A stretch of DNA of 64,000 bases from VXYL01 sp963666465. Its GTDB lineage: Bacteria > Pseudomonadota > Gammaproteobacteria > Pseudomonadales > Azotimanducaceae. Shown here one piece after another: positions 28,065 to 36,912 of the stretch. The notes under the pieces were generated by a model. That model saw only the letters and a list, made by a program, of their open reading frames with translations. It made no database searches and was not told where the DNA came from. The position numbers were made by a program, and so were the translations under genes. Position 1 is the first letter of the stretch; every line of letters begins with the position of its first letter. The stretch is taken from assembly GCA_963666465.1 (NCBI GenBank), contig OY762824.1:3658001-3722000 (forward strand), written 5' to 3'.

Positions 28065-30488
28065 TCACTGCATCTCTGCCAGCCTCCGCAACAGCGCCCA
28101 GTCGTCATACGTCGGCACGAACTTGCCCTCGGCGCCCGGGCAGGTGTTGCGGGCGGCGCAGGTGCCTGGGAAGTTGGTGAGGCTCAGGACGTAGCCCTGG
28201 TTGGGGTCGTGTTCCATCTTGGTGAGAACCACCAGCACCACGTTGGCTTCGCGCCAGATGTAGATGTGCTGGCCTTCCAGGCCGTGGGCGGCGACCACGT
28301 CGATGGGAGGTTGGCGGCCCAGGTAGGCGGCGTTCATCACCCACCATTGGAAGCCGTAGAAGGGGCTTTGCGCCGCGAGGCTTTCGGTGACGTAGTTGGC
28401 GGAGATCAGTCGCTCGCCGTGCCATGTTCCGCCGTTGGCGTAGAGGATGCCGAAGCGGGCGAAGTCGTCGGGGCGCATGTCCAGGCAACAGTAGGTCATC
28501 GGGTTGATGCCGGTGGGGTCGAGCCACATGCCGATGGCGTTGCGGTCCACGCCGATGGGCTGAAGGATGGTCTGCCAGAGCCAGTCGTGGGCGTTCATGC
28601 CGGTGGCGCGGAGCAGCAGGGGCTCGAACAGCTGCGAGGTTGCGTTCGAGTATTCGAACCGCGTGCCGGGCGCCCGCGCGCGAGGCACGGCGAGGGCGGC
28701 CTGGGTTTGGTTGGCCTGGCTGAAGAAGCTGTCGGGGTCCGAAAGACCCGCTCGCATCTCCAGGATGTTGCGGATGGTGATTCGCTCGCGGTCGGCGCCG
28801 CGCCATTCGGCGAGGAAGTCGCTGGCTTCCTGCTCCAGCGAGGCGATGTGGCCGCGGTCGATGGCGGCGCCGACGGCGGCGCTGTAGAGGCTCTTGGCTA
28901 CGGACCAGCTAGTGCCCAGGCTCGCGACGTCGTAGCCCTCGGCGTAGCGCTCGCCGATCACCTCGCCGCCCCGAAGGAGGAGCGCGGATTGCACGGCGGT
29001 GTCGGTGTAGATGAGGTCGAGGACGCCAGCGACGGCGCAGGGAGTGACGTCTTGGTCCATTGGCACTGCGCGCGGCAATGCCCAGTCCGGCGCCTGCGGC
29101 GGCTGCACGCTCAGTTGGAATGCGGTTTCGGTGCTGGCGTCGGTCGCCACCGTTACCGTGGTGGTTCCGGCGATCCGGCCGGTCAGTCGGATGCCGTCGC
29201 CTTCGATCGCGGCGGTGGCGACGCAGGCATCGGCCGTTTGCACGTCGAGTGCCCGGCCGTCCGTTACGGCGACGTGAAGCTCTCGGCCTGCCTCCACCGT
29301 CTGATCGTCGATGCCTGTGCCGGCCGGAACCCCGCCACCCTCGGCGACTATGCGGGCGAGGAAGGCCTCCATGTTGCGGTAGTCCTCCGAGCCTGCCTCC
29401 ACCTGCTCGCCGCCGCCGTGGCTGACTGTGGCCGAGATCTTGTCGAGCACGAGCATGGCGTTGTCGTGGTTGTCGTGGCCAGCGCCGAGCACGAAGGTGC
29501 GGAAGACGCCCAGGTTGGCGGCCTCGTGGTCTTGGTCGAGGGAGGAGACGAAAACCAGCCGCGTGTTGCCGGATTCACCGCCGGTGATGTGGCAGCGGAT
29601 GCAGCGGGCCTGCACGATCTGCTGCGAGATGGCCTCGCCGAAGAGGGTGGCGCCGGAGTCGTCGGGCCCGGGCTCGTCCGTTTCGCTGTGGTCGGTTCCG
29701 TCCGGGTCCTCTTCCTGGCGATGGCGAGCTTGAAGGTTGGCCTCGATGTAGTAGGCGCTCGGCTCGGCCGCGGTGACATGCACATAGTGGGGCCCGGCGC
29801 TTACATTGCGCTCGATGCGGAAGTTGTCGCGGCTGCCGCCTTCTGCGGCGGTGACGAGCGCGGCGTCCATACTGTCCCGCAGTTCGCCGGTCGTGTCGGC
29901 CGGGCCGCCCGTTGCGACCGTCAGGTGCGAGGGTGCGTTCACATCGATTCGGAACACATCCACGTCGTCCGTCGCGCCGATGGTTCCCGCCAAGCTCGCA
30001 TTGGGCCGCAGCAGCGTGGATGTGGCGGAGGTGTTGCCGTGATCGTCCGCCCGCTCGATGCGCACGATCACGCGATAGTCGCCGGTGTCCATGTCGCTTT
30101 GCACCGCGAGGTAATGCACGCCGCCGGCCAGCGTCTCGCGCAGGCGGAAGTTCATCCCGGCGCCGCTGTCGTCGTCCGTGGCGATGGTTGCCCCGGCACC
30201 GTCGTAGAGCGTGCCCACGGTGTCGAGCTTGCCGCCAGTGCGCATATCGAGCGTCGCCTCGGCGTGCAGGTCGAGGCGGAACATGTCGATGTCGTTCGCG
30301 GAGTCGATGCTGCCGGCAACGCGCACGCCGTATTCGATGGGCGTGGCGGTGAGCAACGCATCGCCGTGATCGTCCGCACCAGCGACGCCAAGGCAGAACG
30401 CGACGACCGTCAAGGTCAGGAACGTGCCGAAACCAGATCGGATCAAGCCAGCACCTCTTGCCCGCGAGCAGGACTTCCTGCCACCCAT
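28065..30488 (-). CDS. Exported serine hydrolase (beta-lactamase family) with CxxCH motif
   Basis: From the ATG at 30488 the product has about 807 residues and begins with a signal peptide (basic residues, then FGTFLTLTVVAFCLGVAGA). Two consecutive beta-sandwich modules follow (each with DHGD/DHGN then DVDVFRIDV-type blocks), like bacterial pre-peptidase C-terminal domains. A CIRCH heme-c-like motif lies near residue 310. The catalytic domain follows, with SWSVAKSLYS supplying SxxK (about 535), YSN, and HGLEGQHIYIW near the end. The class C beta-lactamase/esterase fold is clear, but the substrate cannot be told. The upstream 50 bases belong to an ISAs1 tail, so its native promoter may be lost. 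Confidence 0.85.
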   Translation of the reverse strand: MGGRKSCSRARGAGLIRSGFGTFLTLTVVAFCLGVAGADDHGDALLTATPIEYGVRVAGSIDSANDIDMFRLDLHAEATLDMRTGGKLDTVGTLYDGAGATIATDDDSGAGMNFRLRETLAGGVHYLAVQSDMDTGDYRVIVRIERADDHGNTSATSTLLRPNASLAGTIGATDDVDVFRIDVNAPSHLTVATGGPADTTGELRDSMDAALVTAAEGGSRDNFRIERNVSAGPHYVHVTAAEPSAYYIEANLQARHRQEEDPDGTDHSETDEPGPDDSGATLFGEAISQQIVQARCIRCHITGGESGNTRLVFVSSLDQDHEAANLGVFRTFVLGAGHDNHDNAMLVLDKISATVSHGGGEQVEAGSEDYRNMEAFLARIVAEGGGVPAGTGIDDQTVEAGRELHVAVTDGRALDVQTADACVATAAIEGDGIRLTGRIAGTTTVTVATDASTETAFQLSVQPPQAPDWALPRAVPMDQDVTPCAVAGVLDLIYTDTAVQSALLLRGGEVIGERYAEGYDVASLGTSWSVAKSLYSAAVGAAIDRGHIASLEQEASDFLAEWRGADRERITIRNILEMRAGLSDPDSFFSQANQTQAALAVPRARAPGTRFEYSNATSQLFEPLLLRATGMNAHDWLWQTILQPIGVDRNAIGMWLDPTGINPMTYCCLDMRPDDFARFGILYANGGTWHGERLISANYVTESLAAQSPFYGFQWWVMNAAYLGRQPPIDVVAAHGLEGQHIYIWREANVVLVVLTKMEHDPNQGYVLSLTNFPGTCAARNTCPGAEGKFVPTYDDWALLRRLAEMQ

Positions 30489-30532
30489 TCTGACCGCACC
30501 AGCCCACTGCGACAACGCGGCCCACAAGTGGG

Positions 30533-30643
30533 CCACGGCTAATTTGTTCTCCCTGCTGGGTCTGGTTGGTGGCCGCAAGAGTTTCGAGTCATTCGCAGGT
30601 AGTCGAAGACGCGGCGCGGGTTGCGGTGGAGGCGTCGCATGGG
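30533..30643 (-). mobile_element. ISAs1-family element, terminal remnant
   Basis: About 110 bases match 39411-39518 almost exactly. Read on the - strand they encode the last residues of the ISAs1 transposase (MRRLHRNPRRVFDYLRMTRN) and its TAG stop. The left side runs into the 5' region of the serine hydrolase gene and the right side is cut by the IS66 end at 30644. Confidence 0.85.
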
Positions 30644-30750
30644 TAAGCGGTCAGAGTAGGCCGTTGTTGACGGGGACGCGCCGGCTCGGACACAGCAGGG
30701 TTTCCGAGCGTGGAGCGTGATGAGTCAGGTCTGTCGGTCGGGGCGGGGAC

Positions 30751-32353
30751 TCAGTGAGCTGGTGGGTCGTGCTCGAGGTCGGACCGTAGCGGGTTGTCGG
30801 CGAACCGGGTCTTCCACAGCCGCGGAGTGAGTTCGATGACGCGCGAGGCGGGGTGTTCGCCGACCCGCTGCAGCACGTCGACGAGGCAGGCGTGCGGATT
30901 CACGCCGTGCAGCGTACAGGTGACCAGCAGGCTCTGGATCACGCCGATGCGCTCGGCGCCGAGTTCGGTCCGGGCGAACAGCCAGTTGCGCCGGCCCAGG
31001 GGGATGGGACGCAGGCCATTTTCGATCGCGTTCGTGTCCATCGGCACCCCGGCGTCGGCGAGGTGCACCGACAGGCCGGTCTCGCGTTCGAGGGTGTGCT
31101 TGAGCGCCTGCGCCAGCGGACTCCTCGGCAGCAGATCTGCGCGGCCGGCCTGTTCCCGGCACCAGGCGAAGAACCGGTGCGCGACCGGCATGCTGCGTTC
31201 GCGTCGGCAGGCGAGCTTCGCCGCGCCCTCGAGCTTGCGTCGGCGGATCGTCTTCTCGTTGCGGTACAACGCCCCCGATCAGCGACAGTGCCGCGTCACA
31301 GGCCGCCGGCTCGCTCTCGCGCGCCTGCTCGCAGGTTCTATGTGCATGCACCCAACAGGCCCCATGGTGGACCTCGCTCCGCTTCGCTGCGTACGCGGCG
31401 CACGCCTCGCAGGCGTCGCTCACCAGCGTGCCGACGAAGTCCCCAAGGAACGCCTCGACATGCCGGCGCTCACGCGACGACGCGAACGGGAACACCACCT
31501 CGTCGTCCTCGCCGTAGATGGGCCAGAAGCAGCCCTGGCGCATCTTCCCCGGCGCCTTGCGACCGGCCTTGATCGGCGTCTCGTCCATCAGCAGCACCCG
31601 GCTTTCGAGCACGTGCTGCCACTGCGCCTCATGGATCGGCGTCAGCAGGTCGACCGCCCGACCCGCCCATGCCGTCAGCGTCGACCGGCTCAGCACGATC
31701 CCCGCATCCGTCATCCGCTGGTGCTGCCGGCACAGCGGCAGGTGGTGGCGGAACTTGTCGATCAGCATCCCCGCCAGCAGGCTCACGTCCGCCGTCGCGC
31801 GCTCCAGCACCGTCGGCGGCATCAGCGCCGTCACCAGGGACCCCGTGTCGCGGCGCTTGACCACCTGGCGCACGTACCGCAGCACCTCGTGGCTCGCCGG
31901 GTGCTGTGCCAGGCGGTGCGTCACCTTCTCGCCCACCACCACCCGCTCGGCTTCGGGGATCGCCTCGATCGCCGGATCCCGCACCTCGATGGTCGTCACC
32001 GGCACCGAGGCGTCGAAGCGCAGCCCCTGCTCGTTGACCGACTCGCCGCGAGCCTTGCGGCGCCGATGGGTGATCTCTTCGGACACCACCTCCGGCGGCG
32101 CTGACTCGTCCACGCCCAGCGACGCGAACAGGTTCGCCTGCTCGGACGCGTCAACGTCCAGACGCTTCTCCGAGTGGCGGCCGAACAGCTGACGGCGGAA
32201 CCAGGAAAGCTGCTGACGCAGCGAGTTGCAATCCGCCTTCAGCGCATCGAGCGACGCGACGGTCGCCTCGCGCGTCTCCTCGAGCGTCTCATGCGCTGCG
32301 GCGAGTGCGGCGTGCTCCTGCTGTAGCGATGTCACCTGCGCGTTGGAAGCCAA
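30751..32353 (-). pseudogene. tnpC: IS66 transposase TnpC, frameshifted
   Basis: Beginning at a TTG near 32353, the product shows the IS66 leucine-rich N-terminus (LASNAQVTSLQQEHAALAAA), WFRRQLFGRHSEK, the DDE-type core with VLLMDETPIKAG and GCFWPIYGEDDEVVF, and WVHAHRTCEQA. Near 31275 the frame breaks. The C-terminal half continues in another frame from 31269 (NEKTIRRRKL, then DTNAIENGLRPIPLGRRNWL) to the stop at 30751. Otherwise length and order are complete. Confidence 0.87.
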
Positions 32354-32447
32354 GATCGACTCCGCCCGGAAACGGGGCGCAGTGCAGTGGCCTTCTCGCA
32401 AACGGGCCAGCCCCCCCCGGCATCGCTGCAGGGCGGCTCGCGACGCG

Positions 32448-32813
32448 TCAGTCGGCCTCGGCGCCGCCCGTGCGCTTGTAGTGGCGCTTGCGGCGTCGCC
32501 GCACATCGATGTCGACGCCCTCGAGCAGCGCCAGCAGCCCGGTGCGCGTCAGCGGACGCTTGCCGTCGCCAGTCAACTCCTCGAAGCGACCCAGTTCCAG
32601 GCGCTTGCTCCAGATCCAGTGGCCGTCGCGGTCGAACGACAGGATCTTCATCATGGTGCGCGTGCGGTTCACGAACACGTACCAGTCACCGTTGGTCGGA
32701 TCCGACCTCAGGTGGTTGTGCACCAGCGCGGACAGCCCGTCGAAGGAGCGCGTCAGGCTCGTCGGCTGCAGGCAGAACCAGATGCGGTTGTCCGGGGCCA
32801 GCGTGGTCAGCAT
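32448..32813 (-). CDS. tnpB: IS66 accessory protein TnpB
   Basis: This 121-residue protein contains the TnpB signature: IWFCLQPTSLTRSFDGLSAL near the start, FVNRTRTMMKILSFDRDGHW in the middle and RLELGRFEE near residue 73. IS66 elements need this protein for transposition, although its biochemistry is unclear. The frame is intact. It lies between tnpA, whose stop region it overlaps, and tnpC, as in other IS66 elements. Confidence 0.92.
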   Translation of the reverse strand: MLTTLAPDNRIWFCLQPTSLTRSFDGLSALVHNHLRSDPTNGDWYVFVNRTRTMMKILSFDRDGHWIWSKRLELGRFEELTGDGKRPLTRTGLLALLEGVDIDVRRRRKRHYKRTGGAEAD

Positions 32814-33297
32814 CGCCAGCCCCCCTGCACCCGCAGCACAATCCGCCCCGTGGTCACCAGCCCGATCTCCAGTTCCCACTCGCCCTCGCCGGGCTGGCGC
32901 GCGCGCAACTCCGGCAACTGTGGCCAGCCGCGACCTTCGTCCAGGCCGTGGCGGCTGTTCGGATCGGTGACCAGTGCCCCCGCGTCGGTGACTTCCGCGA
33001 ACAGCCCCGAGCCGCGTGGCGGCGGCGCCTCGTCGCCGTCGTCCTCGACCTCGACGAACCACTCCTCGGGAGAGGTCGGCGTGCTGCCGTCGTCGCCCGC
33101 CGCCAGCCGCCGCTCCACAGGATCAGCGTGCTGCGCGCAATCGCGTTCCGTTCGCAGAACTTCGTCTTCGACTGACCGCTGGCGCGGAACCGCGCCATGA
33201 TCTCGCGCCACTCCGTCGGCGTGCGATGCACACGCTGGACGACGCCGGCGACCCGCTTCCAGCGCTTGGCGCCGGGCTTCCTGCGCGGTGAGCGCAT
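32807..33297 (-). pseudogene. tnpA: IS66 accessory protein TnpA, frameshifted
   Basis: The first half (33297 to about 33115) reads RVHRTPTEWREIMARFRAS, then SKTKFCERNAIARSTLILW, the helix-turn-helix of IS66 TnpA. The second half continues in another frame from about 33110 with PTSPEEWFVEVEDDGDEAPP to the stop at 32807. A single indel near 33115 accounts for the break. Confidence 0.8.
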
Positions 33298-33384
33298 GGC
33301 TTGGGCTCCGCAACTTCAGCAGCCCATAGCGAACCTCATCCGCGACCGGCGCGGAACAACGGCTCAGAATGGCCGCTTACACTG

Positions 33385-33562
33385 GACGGCGGAACAGACT
33401 TCGGCCCCGCACTCCGTGATGAGGCGGCACTCGCGCATGCGGCCTCCAACAAGGTCGAGGCGCGAGCTGATGCAGCAGTGGGCGGACTGCTTGTTGCCGC
33501 CCCAGGCTGCCGAGAAGGCCACACGCGCCAGTCGCACGGCAAGGGTCGTCGCCCTTGCCTGA
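33385..33562 (+). pseudogene. Phage-type tyrosine integrase, C-terminal tail
   Basis: Two adjoining frames give RDEAALAHAASNKVEA and then RRELMQQWADCLLPPQAAEK, ending at 33562. This matches the extreme C-terminus of P4-type integrases (ALAH...VE, then LMQ.WADYL). All the catalytic part is missing because the piece starts at the IS66 right end, so IS66 or a linked deletion removed the rest. It implies that a genomic island once began or ended here. Confidence 0.6.
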
Positions 33563-34606
33563 CCCGCGCAACGGAAGCCGGCCGCCCGAAAGGGGCGGCC
33601 GGACCGACTCGAAACCGTGTGTGCTCAACGTTACGGTTTTCGCCGCCGCCATGTCAGGCCATGCGACGCGGCACGAACGAGACGTCCTCGGACGTCCGTC
33701 CTGCGAAACTCCGGGCATCCCCGAAGCAAACTACTGGAACTGCCTCCTAGGCCACCGGGCACGGTCCTGTCGGTCCCGTTCCGTGCGCCGCCATTGCGCC
33801 GCGCACGACTTGCGCCACCCGGCTTCATCCACGCTGTGCGTCCCCGTCGGAGACGACCGGCACCCCTGTCACATCGAAGGCGCCGACCCTTGAGCGCTTC
33901 CCTCCCGAACCGCCGAGGTCCCCGGCCAGCCGGCACGTGTCCGTGCCCGGCCGCCAGTCCCGCGCGCTCCCCGCGGCAGGCATGCGTCACATTCCATGCC
34001 CCCCCGGCTCGCTGCGCATCCCGACGATGCGGAACGCGGCGCGGAGTCGTTCCCACTCTCCCTTGCGCCGCAGCGGCGGTTGCCCGCCGCCCACCTGTCT
34101 CCAGGCTTCGTCCCCCGTCGCCGGGGGACACGCCGTGTCCGGCGTCTTGACTCTCACCGAGCCCCTCGGGCGAACCTCCGTTCCCCCGAACGACGTGCTG
34201 CACCGGTCAGGCGATGTCTCGCCCTTCCCGGTCGCCGCCGCGTCATCCTCCCGTCACTGGCGAGGATGGGACGCCACATCGACGGTGGCGCCTCTGCTCT
34301 ACGGAGCGCCGCGCACCTTACCACACCGGGCCGGGCGAAGCGCGCCGCGGCGGCGTGCCCGCCCTCTCCGCCCCGACACCGGTCCCGACGCCACCTGCGC
34401 GGGCGTGGGGCACTTCGTCACGAGCCGGTCATGACATGGAACGGCGCACCAGCCCTTACGCGCCATGCGTTTCCGCCCGCTGTTCAACGTTAGAGGGCTG
34501 ATCTAGGAATGTATGCAGTTCCCCTTCCCAAACATCCACAACCCCCCCTTATCCCGAGGCCATTTCTGGCCCCAGGCACGTCCCCCATCTCGCCACCATT
34601 GACAAC
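33563..34606. other. Gene-free region, possible degraded group II intron
   Basis: No reading frame looks like a protein. A strong stem (CCGGCCGCCC at 33578 with GGGCGGCCGG ending 33602, loop GAAAGG-like) follows the integrase tail. A 9-base direct repeat TCAACGTTA flanks an 850-bp segment (33625-33633 and 34484-34492). On the - strand that segment begins near 34449 with GTGCGCCG, compatible with the GUGYG start of group II introns, and has several purine-rich loops, but I find neither a domain V nor a reverse transcriptase. I treat the intron reading as weak. Confidence 0.3.
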
Positions 34607-35321
34607 CTACCGAGCCCCCGTTCCACCAACAATCCTGCCGTCCAACAACCGTACTGTCCTCTCACTCAACGCAGCATACCGTGGATCATGCGTCACCATA
34701 CATATCGTGCCACCGCTAGCATGCAAATCCCGTAGTAAGCCCATCACGATCTCTCCATTAGCTGAATCCAAGTTACCTGTGGGTTCATCTGCGAGTACGA
34801 CTAGCGGTTCTCCGACCAACGCCCTCGCCACCGCTACTCTCTGCTGCTGTCCGCCGGAAAGCTGCGTAGGCATATGCGTTGCGCGGTGCGCCATACCAAC
34901 ACTGTCAAGCGCCGAATGGGCCCGCAGGCGCCTTTCCCTCTTCGACATCCCACGATATGAAAGGGGCAACTCGACGTTCTGCACCACCGTCAGGCTCCCG
35001 ATTAGGTTAAAGGATTGGAATATAAAACCAAGATATTCATTCCTCAATCTCGCCCGTTCTCTCCCAGAAAGACTCTGAACAGGCATCCCCGCCAACAAAT
35101 GCGTACCGCTGCTTGGAGCATGCAGCATCCCCATTATGTGCAGAAGTGTTGACTTGCCACAGCCCGACGGTCCAGCTATAGAAACAAAACTCTCCCTGTT
35201 CCAAGTCCAACGTTACGCTCGACAGCGCGTGAGTTTCAACGTCATCCGTCCTGAACACCTTGCCGACTTCCTCAAGTCGAATAGCCGGCCCCCTGAAACC
35301 GGGTTCCTTCTGTCGCATCAC
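34607..35321 (-). pseudogene. ABC transporter ATPase (MacB/LolD type), one-base frameshift
   Basis: The ATG at 35321 overlaps the HlyD stop. The N-terminus (IRLEEVGKVFRTDDVETHAL) runs to about 35190, where TTTT seems to have one T too many. In the other frame the Walker A IAGPSGCGKST, the Q-loop FIFQSFNLI, the signature QLSGGQQQRV, Walker B LVVLADEPTGN and the H-loop follow to the stop at 34607. All motifs are intact apart from the slip. About 238 residues is standard for LolD/MacB-type ATPases. It may be a genuine mutation, a homopolymer read error or programmed slippage. It should power the FtsX-type permease at 36902-38080. Confidence 0.83.
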
Positions 35322-36607
35322 CTTACAACCTCTACCTCGTCGATGGCCCCGTATTCAGAGAGATCCGTTAGCACCAACTGATCACCAACATCCGCGCCAT
35401 CCACAATTTCGACCTCGTTGAACGACCGACGGCCTAGCTCCAGCCGCACTCGCTCGGCCATGTCACCGTTCATTCGGTACGCCCACACTGCCGTTTTACC
35501 TTGCCAATGCGTCGGCCGACCTACGTGGACGGCGTCCTCAATACGGTCGACGTCTATCCGCACCTCAACACGTAAGTTAGGCTTCGCTACATTCGGTAGC
35601 GTCAGCGGCAGGGATACGTCGACCGCAACCATGCCATCCTCGACAGCGGGATCTACCCTGGCTACTTCCCCGACGGCGACGTCTTCCCCCATCCTCACCT
35701 GCGCCGCTTGACCAATTTGTACGTCCTCCGCGTACTCCGCGCTGACTCGCCCCTCTACCTTCAGATTGCTAGAGTTCACCACTCTACCCAACGATTTTCC
35801 AGTGCCAGCCCATTCACCAACCTCCGCAGTAACGCTGATTAGGACTCCCTCTATCCCAGACCTTATTGCCAACGCTTCGCTACGACTCTCGTGAAAACGT
35901 ACTACGCCCTCAAGGTTTGCGATTGTCCTGCCCTGCGCCTGTAATTGCTCCTCTATCGATGATATCAACACCGACAACCGATCTCTTTCGATCCCTAACC
36001 TTGTGCCTAGGTCCTTTACGATTTCACGCGACCTGACGATATCAAGGTCGGACACGCTCCCGGGGTGCCTCACAAGCAGTTCGCGGTTCAGTTGATCCCT
36101 ATGGCTCGACTCAAGGTGCCTAGTCTCTATTTCGGAAATCCGCGCCAACTGTGCTAACCGATCCATATCTAACTTCGCCTTCAGAAGTACCAAATCTGAC
36201 TGAGCGTCGAGAAGCTCCTGCCGTGCATCCAGCAGATCAACATGCACATCGGGATTTCGAAGTTGAACTACAATCGTGTTCGTAGCGACCACCGACCCCG
36301 GCAGCAGAAAAACACTCTCCACACGTCCTGCAACTTCCACCGCAAGCACCCGACTCATCGTCGGAACAAGCACACCATCGGCATTGATGCGCCTATGGAG
36401 CGTGCCTTTGCGCACATTGTCTATCCAAATGGTCTCCTCTTGTACCTGCGGGACGCTCGGGTCGAGATGCGCAAGCCCAAAGATCAGCACACCAATTACG
36501 ATTGCACAACTGATCATCCACGCGGACACGACCAAACCGCGTCTCCGGCGTGCAGACGAGAGGCGTACATCCATGTTTGATGCGGGGTTTTGCTGTGAAG
36601 CCTCCAT
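35318..36607 (-). CDS. HlyD/MacA-family periplasmic adaptor
   Basis: This 429-residue protein has a short cytoplasmic N-terminus, one membrane helix (LVVSAWMISCAIVIGVLIFG, about 25-45), then a barrel-sandwich segment with VLAVEVAGRVESVFL. A long coiled coil (about 150-250) follows, then the second half of the lipoyl-like domain (IRSGIEGVLISVTAEVGEW) and a beta-barrel end. That is the MacA/HlyD layout of adaptors linking an inner-membrane exporter to an outer-membrane channel. The ATG overlaps the preceding small gene's TAA, and its own stop overlaps the ATPase start. Base composition is visibly lower in GC than neighbours. Confidence 0.88.
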   Translation of the reverse strand: MEASQQNPASNMDVRLSSARRRRGLVVSAWMISCAIVIGVLIFGLAHLDPSVPQVQEETIWIDNVRKGTLHRRINADGVLVPTMSRVLAVEVAGRVESVFLLPGSVVATNTIVVQLRNPDVHVDLLDARQELLDAQSDLVLLKAKLDMDRLAQLARISEIETRHLESSHRDQLNRELLVRHPGSVSDLDIVRSREIVKDLGTRLGIERDRLSVLISSIEEQLQAQGRTIANLEGVVRFHESRSEALAIRSGIEGVLISVTAEVGEWAGTGKSLGRVVNSSNLKVEGRVSAEYAEDVQIGQAAQVRMGEDVAVGEVARVDPAVEDGMVAVDVSLPLTLPNVAKPNLRVEVRIDVDRIEDAVHVGRPTHWQGKTAVWAYRMNGDMAERVRLELGRRSFNEVEIVDGADVGDQLVLTDLSEYGAIDEVEVVR

Positions 36608-36912
36608 TAGAATATATATGCACCGCCTTTGGCAATCGTCTGGCCTACATACGCTTTCGCTTCCAACCAGCCAGTCTCGTTGACAACTACCTTTACGTGG
36701 TTGACCTTCCACGCGCCGACCGTGAACCCACCTTCAATCGGCGTGTCTGGAAGCCGTGGCAGCCGGAGCAATCCGGCGTGCTTCGACGTTGCGCAAAGAC
36801 CTCTCTCCACCAGTTGCTCAAGAAAGGAACCGCATTGTGCCCTCGTGAGCTGGATCCGGAGGGTTATCGGTCTGGGTGGCGTTTCGCGTAATTCCACGAC
36901 GCTAGGCTTCAC
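36607..36912 (-). CDS. Unknown 101-residue protein in the export operon
   Basis: The GTG start at 36912 lies 11 bases inside the permease 3' end, and the TAA overlaps the HlyD ATG, so translational coupling on both sides supports it as a real gene. It has no signal peptide or membrane helix. The centre reads LVERGLCATSKHAGLLRLPR and the end is beta-rich (WKVNHVKVVVNETGWLEAKA). I do not recognise a family. It could be a substrate-related or immunity-type accessory of the exporter, but this is inference from position. Confidence 0.55.
   Translation of the reverse strand: MKPSVVELRETPPRPITLRIQLTRAQCGSFLEQLVERGLCATSKHAGLLRLPRLPDTPIEGGFTVGAWKVNHVKVVVNETGWLEAKAYVGQTIAKGGAYIF

Larger units (their letters stand above)
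30644..33380 (-). mobile_element. IS66-family insertion sequence
   Basis: The left end reads GTAAGCGGTCAGAGTAGGCC and the complement of the right end reads GTAAGCGGCCATTCTGAGCC, an imperfect inverted repeat starting with the GTAAGCGG typical of IS66. The element is 2737 bp and carries the tnpA, tnpB and tnpC order on the - strand. The expected 8-bp target duplication is absent (TCGCATGG on the left, ACTGGACG on the right). The flanks are an ISAs1 tail on one side and an integrase tail on the other, so the locus has rearranged after insertion. Confidence 0.87.

Noticed and set aside
28050..30542. 830-codon plus-strand open frame opposite the serine hydrolase
   Set aside because: It is a shadow of the hydrolase caused by high GC; no recognisable motifs.
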